A stretch of DNA of 64,000 nt from RGIG2041 sp045578865 (GTDB lineage Bacteria > Bacillota > Clostridia > UBA1381 > UMGS1253): NCBI GenBank assembly GCA_045578865.1, contig JAZNLB010000008.1, positions 79,495 through 143,494 on the forward strand, written 5' to 3'. The stretch's first letter is position 1. Each line of letters begins with the position of its first letter. Shown here piece after piece: positions 62,510 to 64,000 of this stretch. The position numbers were made by a program, and so were the translations under genes. A model generated the notes under the pieces. It worked only from the letters and a program-made list of their open reading frames with translations. It had not been told where the DNA came from and made no database searches.

Positions 62510-62606
62510 ATTTAACACGGTTATTCGCCAAAATATTGCTTTTAAGGCGTTTTATCCCTAATTGAAGACGCCCCAAGCCGCTTTTGCTTTTTTAATGCAG
62601 GAAGAA

Positions 62607-64000
62607 TCATTTATCTTCTTTTTGCGAACCAATCGGATTGACAATACTGTAACCGACATTGACAAGGTGGTCCGCAACGCGTTCAAATCTGGCCACGGCG
62701 GAAGAATAATACGGACCAACATCCATACTGCAACTGCCTTCAGCCAGACGCACAAAGTGACTTGCCGTAAATTCCTTTTTCATCGCATCGACTTGTTCCT
62801 CGAACAGCGCAAGTTCGGCAAGTCTTGCCTTGTTTAGGTTTTCAAATATATCTTTAGAGATTTCTGTCATCTGCATAACTTTTTCAAACATCTTCGTCAG
62901 ATCCTGTCGCGCATTGTCTGAAAACATAATCTTTTTAGACAGCATTTCTTCTCCGATTTCGTAAAAATTTTCCGCATGATCTCCAATGCGTTCAAGGTCG
63001 TTTAACACATGAAAATACGCACCTATAATTTGCTCGTCACTTTGTTCAACCGTTGCCGACAACCGAATAAGAAACTTTGTCAACGCACCGTTTGTAAAGT
63101 CAATTACTGCCTCATTTTCAGCGATTTTTTCTCCTTGTTCAAGATTTTGCGCGGTCATTGCAGCAACGGAAAGCGCAACATTTTCTTGCACCAAACAAAA
63201 CATGTAATCTATTTCTTTTTTTACCTGCATCAACGCAACCGGCGGTGTGGTAAGAAGTCGCTCATCCACAAATTTGAGTGTAAATACCTTTTTCTCTGCA
63301 TTTTTATCCTTTATTACTTTGCAGGAATATTCGACCAAGTGCGAAACAAACGGCAAAAGCAAGCAAGTCGTAGTCACATTGAATATAACATGGAAAAAAG
63401 ATACTCGCATCTGAAGCGACATAGAATCATCACCGGGAAACACAGATACAAGCATTTGAACCACAGGTTCTTTAAACATCCAGACAATCGCCGTAAATAT
63501 AACCGTACCAATCACATTGAAAGTAAAATGAATCAGCGCCACTCGTTTGGAATTTGCATTTGCGCCTACCGAAGCAAGCATCGCCGTTACGCAAGTACCG
63601 ATGTTGGCACCAAGAACAATAAACAATGCCAAATCCAGCGAAAGAATTCCCGTTCCGACCATAGTGATGACTACGCCCGTCGCCGCAGATGAACTTTGAA
63701 TCAAAGCCGTGAAAATCACGCCAACCAATATAAGTAACAACGGAAAATCAATCACGCTGAATATCCCTTGAAACATTGATTCAACCAACGGATTTCCGAA
63801 TGCCTGTTCACTGCTCATCACATTAAGACCAACAAAAATCAATCCGAGACCGCTGCACAGCAAACCGGCAAGTTTAATTTTTTCCTGTTTAAAAAATCCC
63901 ATCATAACACCGGCAAATGCAAACAGGTACATCAGCATATTAAAGTAATCATTTTTGAGCGCAATCAGTACGCCGGTGATGGTTGTACCGATATTGGCAC
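62607..64000 (-). CDS. Na/Pi cotransporter with PhoU-like domain, N-terminus beyond window
   Basis: The frame stays open to the right edge, so the start is missing; about 463 residues are visible. Two NptA-type repeats occur: GTTITGVLI at the edge and LIQSSSAATGVVITMVGTG, with GANIGTCVTAMLASVGAN, the paired signature of Na+/phosphate cotransporters. After about residue 235 comes a cytoplasmic helical PhoU-like domain (LNDLERIGDHAENFYEIG). It takes up or balances phosphate with Na+. Ends 490 bases before the histidinol-phosphatase gene. Confidence 0.93.
   Translation of the reverse strand, partial: ANIGTTITGVLIALKNDYFNMLMYLFAFAGVMMGFFKQEKIKLAGLLCSGLGLIFVGLNVMSSEQAFGNPLVESMFQGIFSVIDFPLLLILVGVIFTALIQSSSAATGVVITMVGTGILSLDLALFIVLGANIGTCVTAMLASVGANANSKRVALIHFTFNVIGTVIFTAIVWMFKEPVVQMLVSVFPGDDSMSLQMRVSFFHVIFNVTTTCLLLPFVSHLVEYSCKVIKDKNAEKKVFTLKFVDERLLTTPPVALMQVKKEIDYMFCLVQENVALSVAAMTAQNLEQGEKIAENEAVIDFTNGALTKFLIRLSATVEQSDEQIIGAYFHVLNDLERIGDHAENFYEIGEEMLSKKIMFSDNARQDLTKMFEKVMQMTEISKDIFENLNKARLAELALFEEQVDAMKKEFTASHFVRLAEGSCSMDVGPYYSSAVARFERVADHLVNVGYSIVNPIGSQKEDK

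Larger units (their letters stand above)
62305..62606. other. Hairpin-rich intergenic region, no gene found
   Basis: Besides the two features listed separately inside it, the region carries CCGGTAATTTACCG (about 62329-62342) and a GCCCCGGGC / ACCTTAAAAGGT pair of short palindromes (about 62431-62452). A 69-codon frame runs through it on the minus strand but has no ribosome binding site and reads through the hairpins, so I do not call it. It may hold stacked terminators or a structured RNA. Confidence 0.5.

Noticed and set aside
62367..62576. 69-codon frame on the minus strand in the 62.4 kb gap
   Set aside because: No Shine-Dalgarno, passes through strong hairpins including the repeated palindrome, and shows no domain. 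The structure of the DNA explains the region better than a protein.
1..64000. CRISPR array, prophage, transposon or known defence system
   Set aside because: I saw no regularly spaced repeats, no transposase, integrase or phage structural genes, and no nuclease/helicase cassette other than the housekeeping RecJ.

Overview
The window reads as core chromosome of an anaerobic, endospore-forming Bacillota (class Clostridia, probably an Oscillospiraceae-like lineage). The evidence is the set of sporulation genes (cotJABC, spoIIE, spoVAD/spoVAE, gerW), rubrerythrin and the redox repressor Rex, HemZ, a clostridial-type IspH-S1 fusion, a CIRCE-controlled groESL operon, and canonical sigma-A promoters with strong Shine-Dalgarno sites. 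Base composition looks even. I saw no phage genes, transposases, CRISPR array or recognisable defence system.

Layout. 0-1.4 kb: a truncated RraA-family gene divergent from an AraC regulator. 1.4-5.3 kb: cotJA-B-C, a small membrane protein and spoIIE, all on the minus strand. 5.3-7.8 kb: an orphan F420-hydrogenase-beta-like Fe-S protein, a tRNA-Gly(CCC) with its own promoter and terminator, and a TtcA-like tRNA thiolase. 7.9-13.2 kb (plus): PHP protein, AEC carrier, a COG2509 flavoprotein, then groES-groEL behind CIRCE. 13.2-15.3 kb (minus): rubrerythrin, spoVAD, spoVAE. 15.4-17.6 kb: a cytoplasmic GH3 glycosidase. 17.6-23.1 kb (minus): rpiR, baiN-like, cmk, plsC, ispH-S1, with a tRNA T-arm-like palindrome between baiN and cmk. 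23.2-29.3 kb (plus): recJ, rel, a metallo-hydrolase and hemZ. 29.3-33.9 kb: rex, a DUF4380-like sugar-fold protein, and rodA plus a divergent GH116-like protein. 34-41.6 kb (minus): a nine-gene unit murI-DUF1934-argS-S41 peptidase-M50 peptidase-scpA-scpB-DUF2953-gerW. 41.8-42.7 kb: a TPP-riboswitch-controlled thiT. 42.7-49.4 kb (minus): the division/ylm cluster (HlyD-like, yggS, sepF, yggT, ylmH, divIVA, aroB, lspA, rluD). 49.4-61.2 kb (minus): membrane transport (SLC13-like permease, NSS symporter, PrsW protease, TAXI-TRAP system, BMP-type nucleoside ABC system). 61.3-64 kb: histidinol-phosphatase and a truncated Na/Pi cotransporter, separated by an unusually hairpin-rich intergenic stretch.

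The genes fall into clear functional units: sporulation and germination, cell-wall growth and division, chromosome segregation (ScpAB), stringent response and redox sensing, and solute uptake. Many units are delimited by a TTGNNN-17-TATAAT type promoter and a hairpin terminator that can be read from the sequence. The least explained items are the GH116-like protein next to rodA, the partnerless HlyD-like protein in the sepF cluster, a hairpin sequence found at both 33.9 kb and 62.4 kb, the T-arm mimic at 20.95 kb, and the hairpin cluster near 62.4 kb. I do not see a convincing new multi-gene system.
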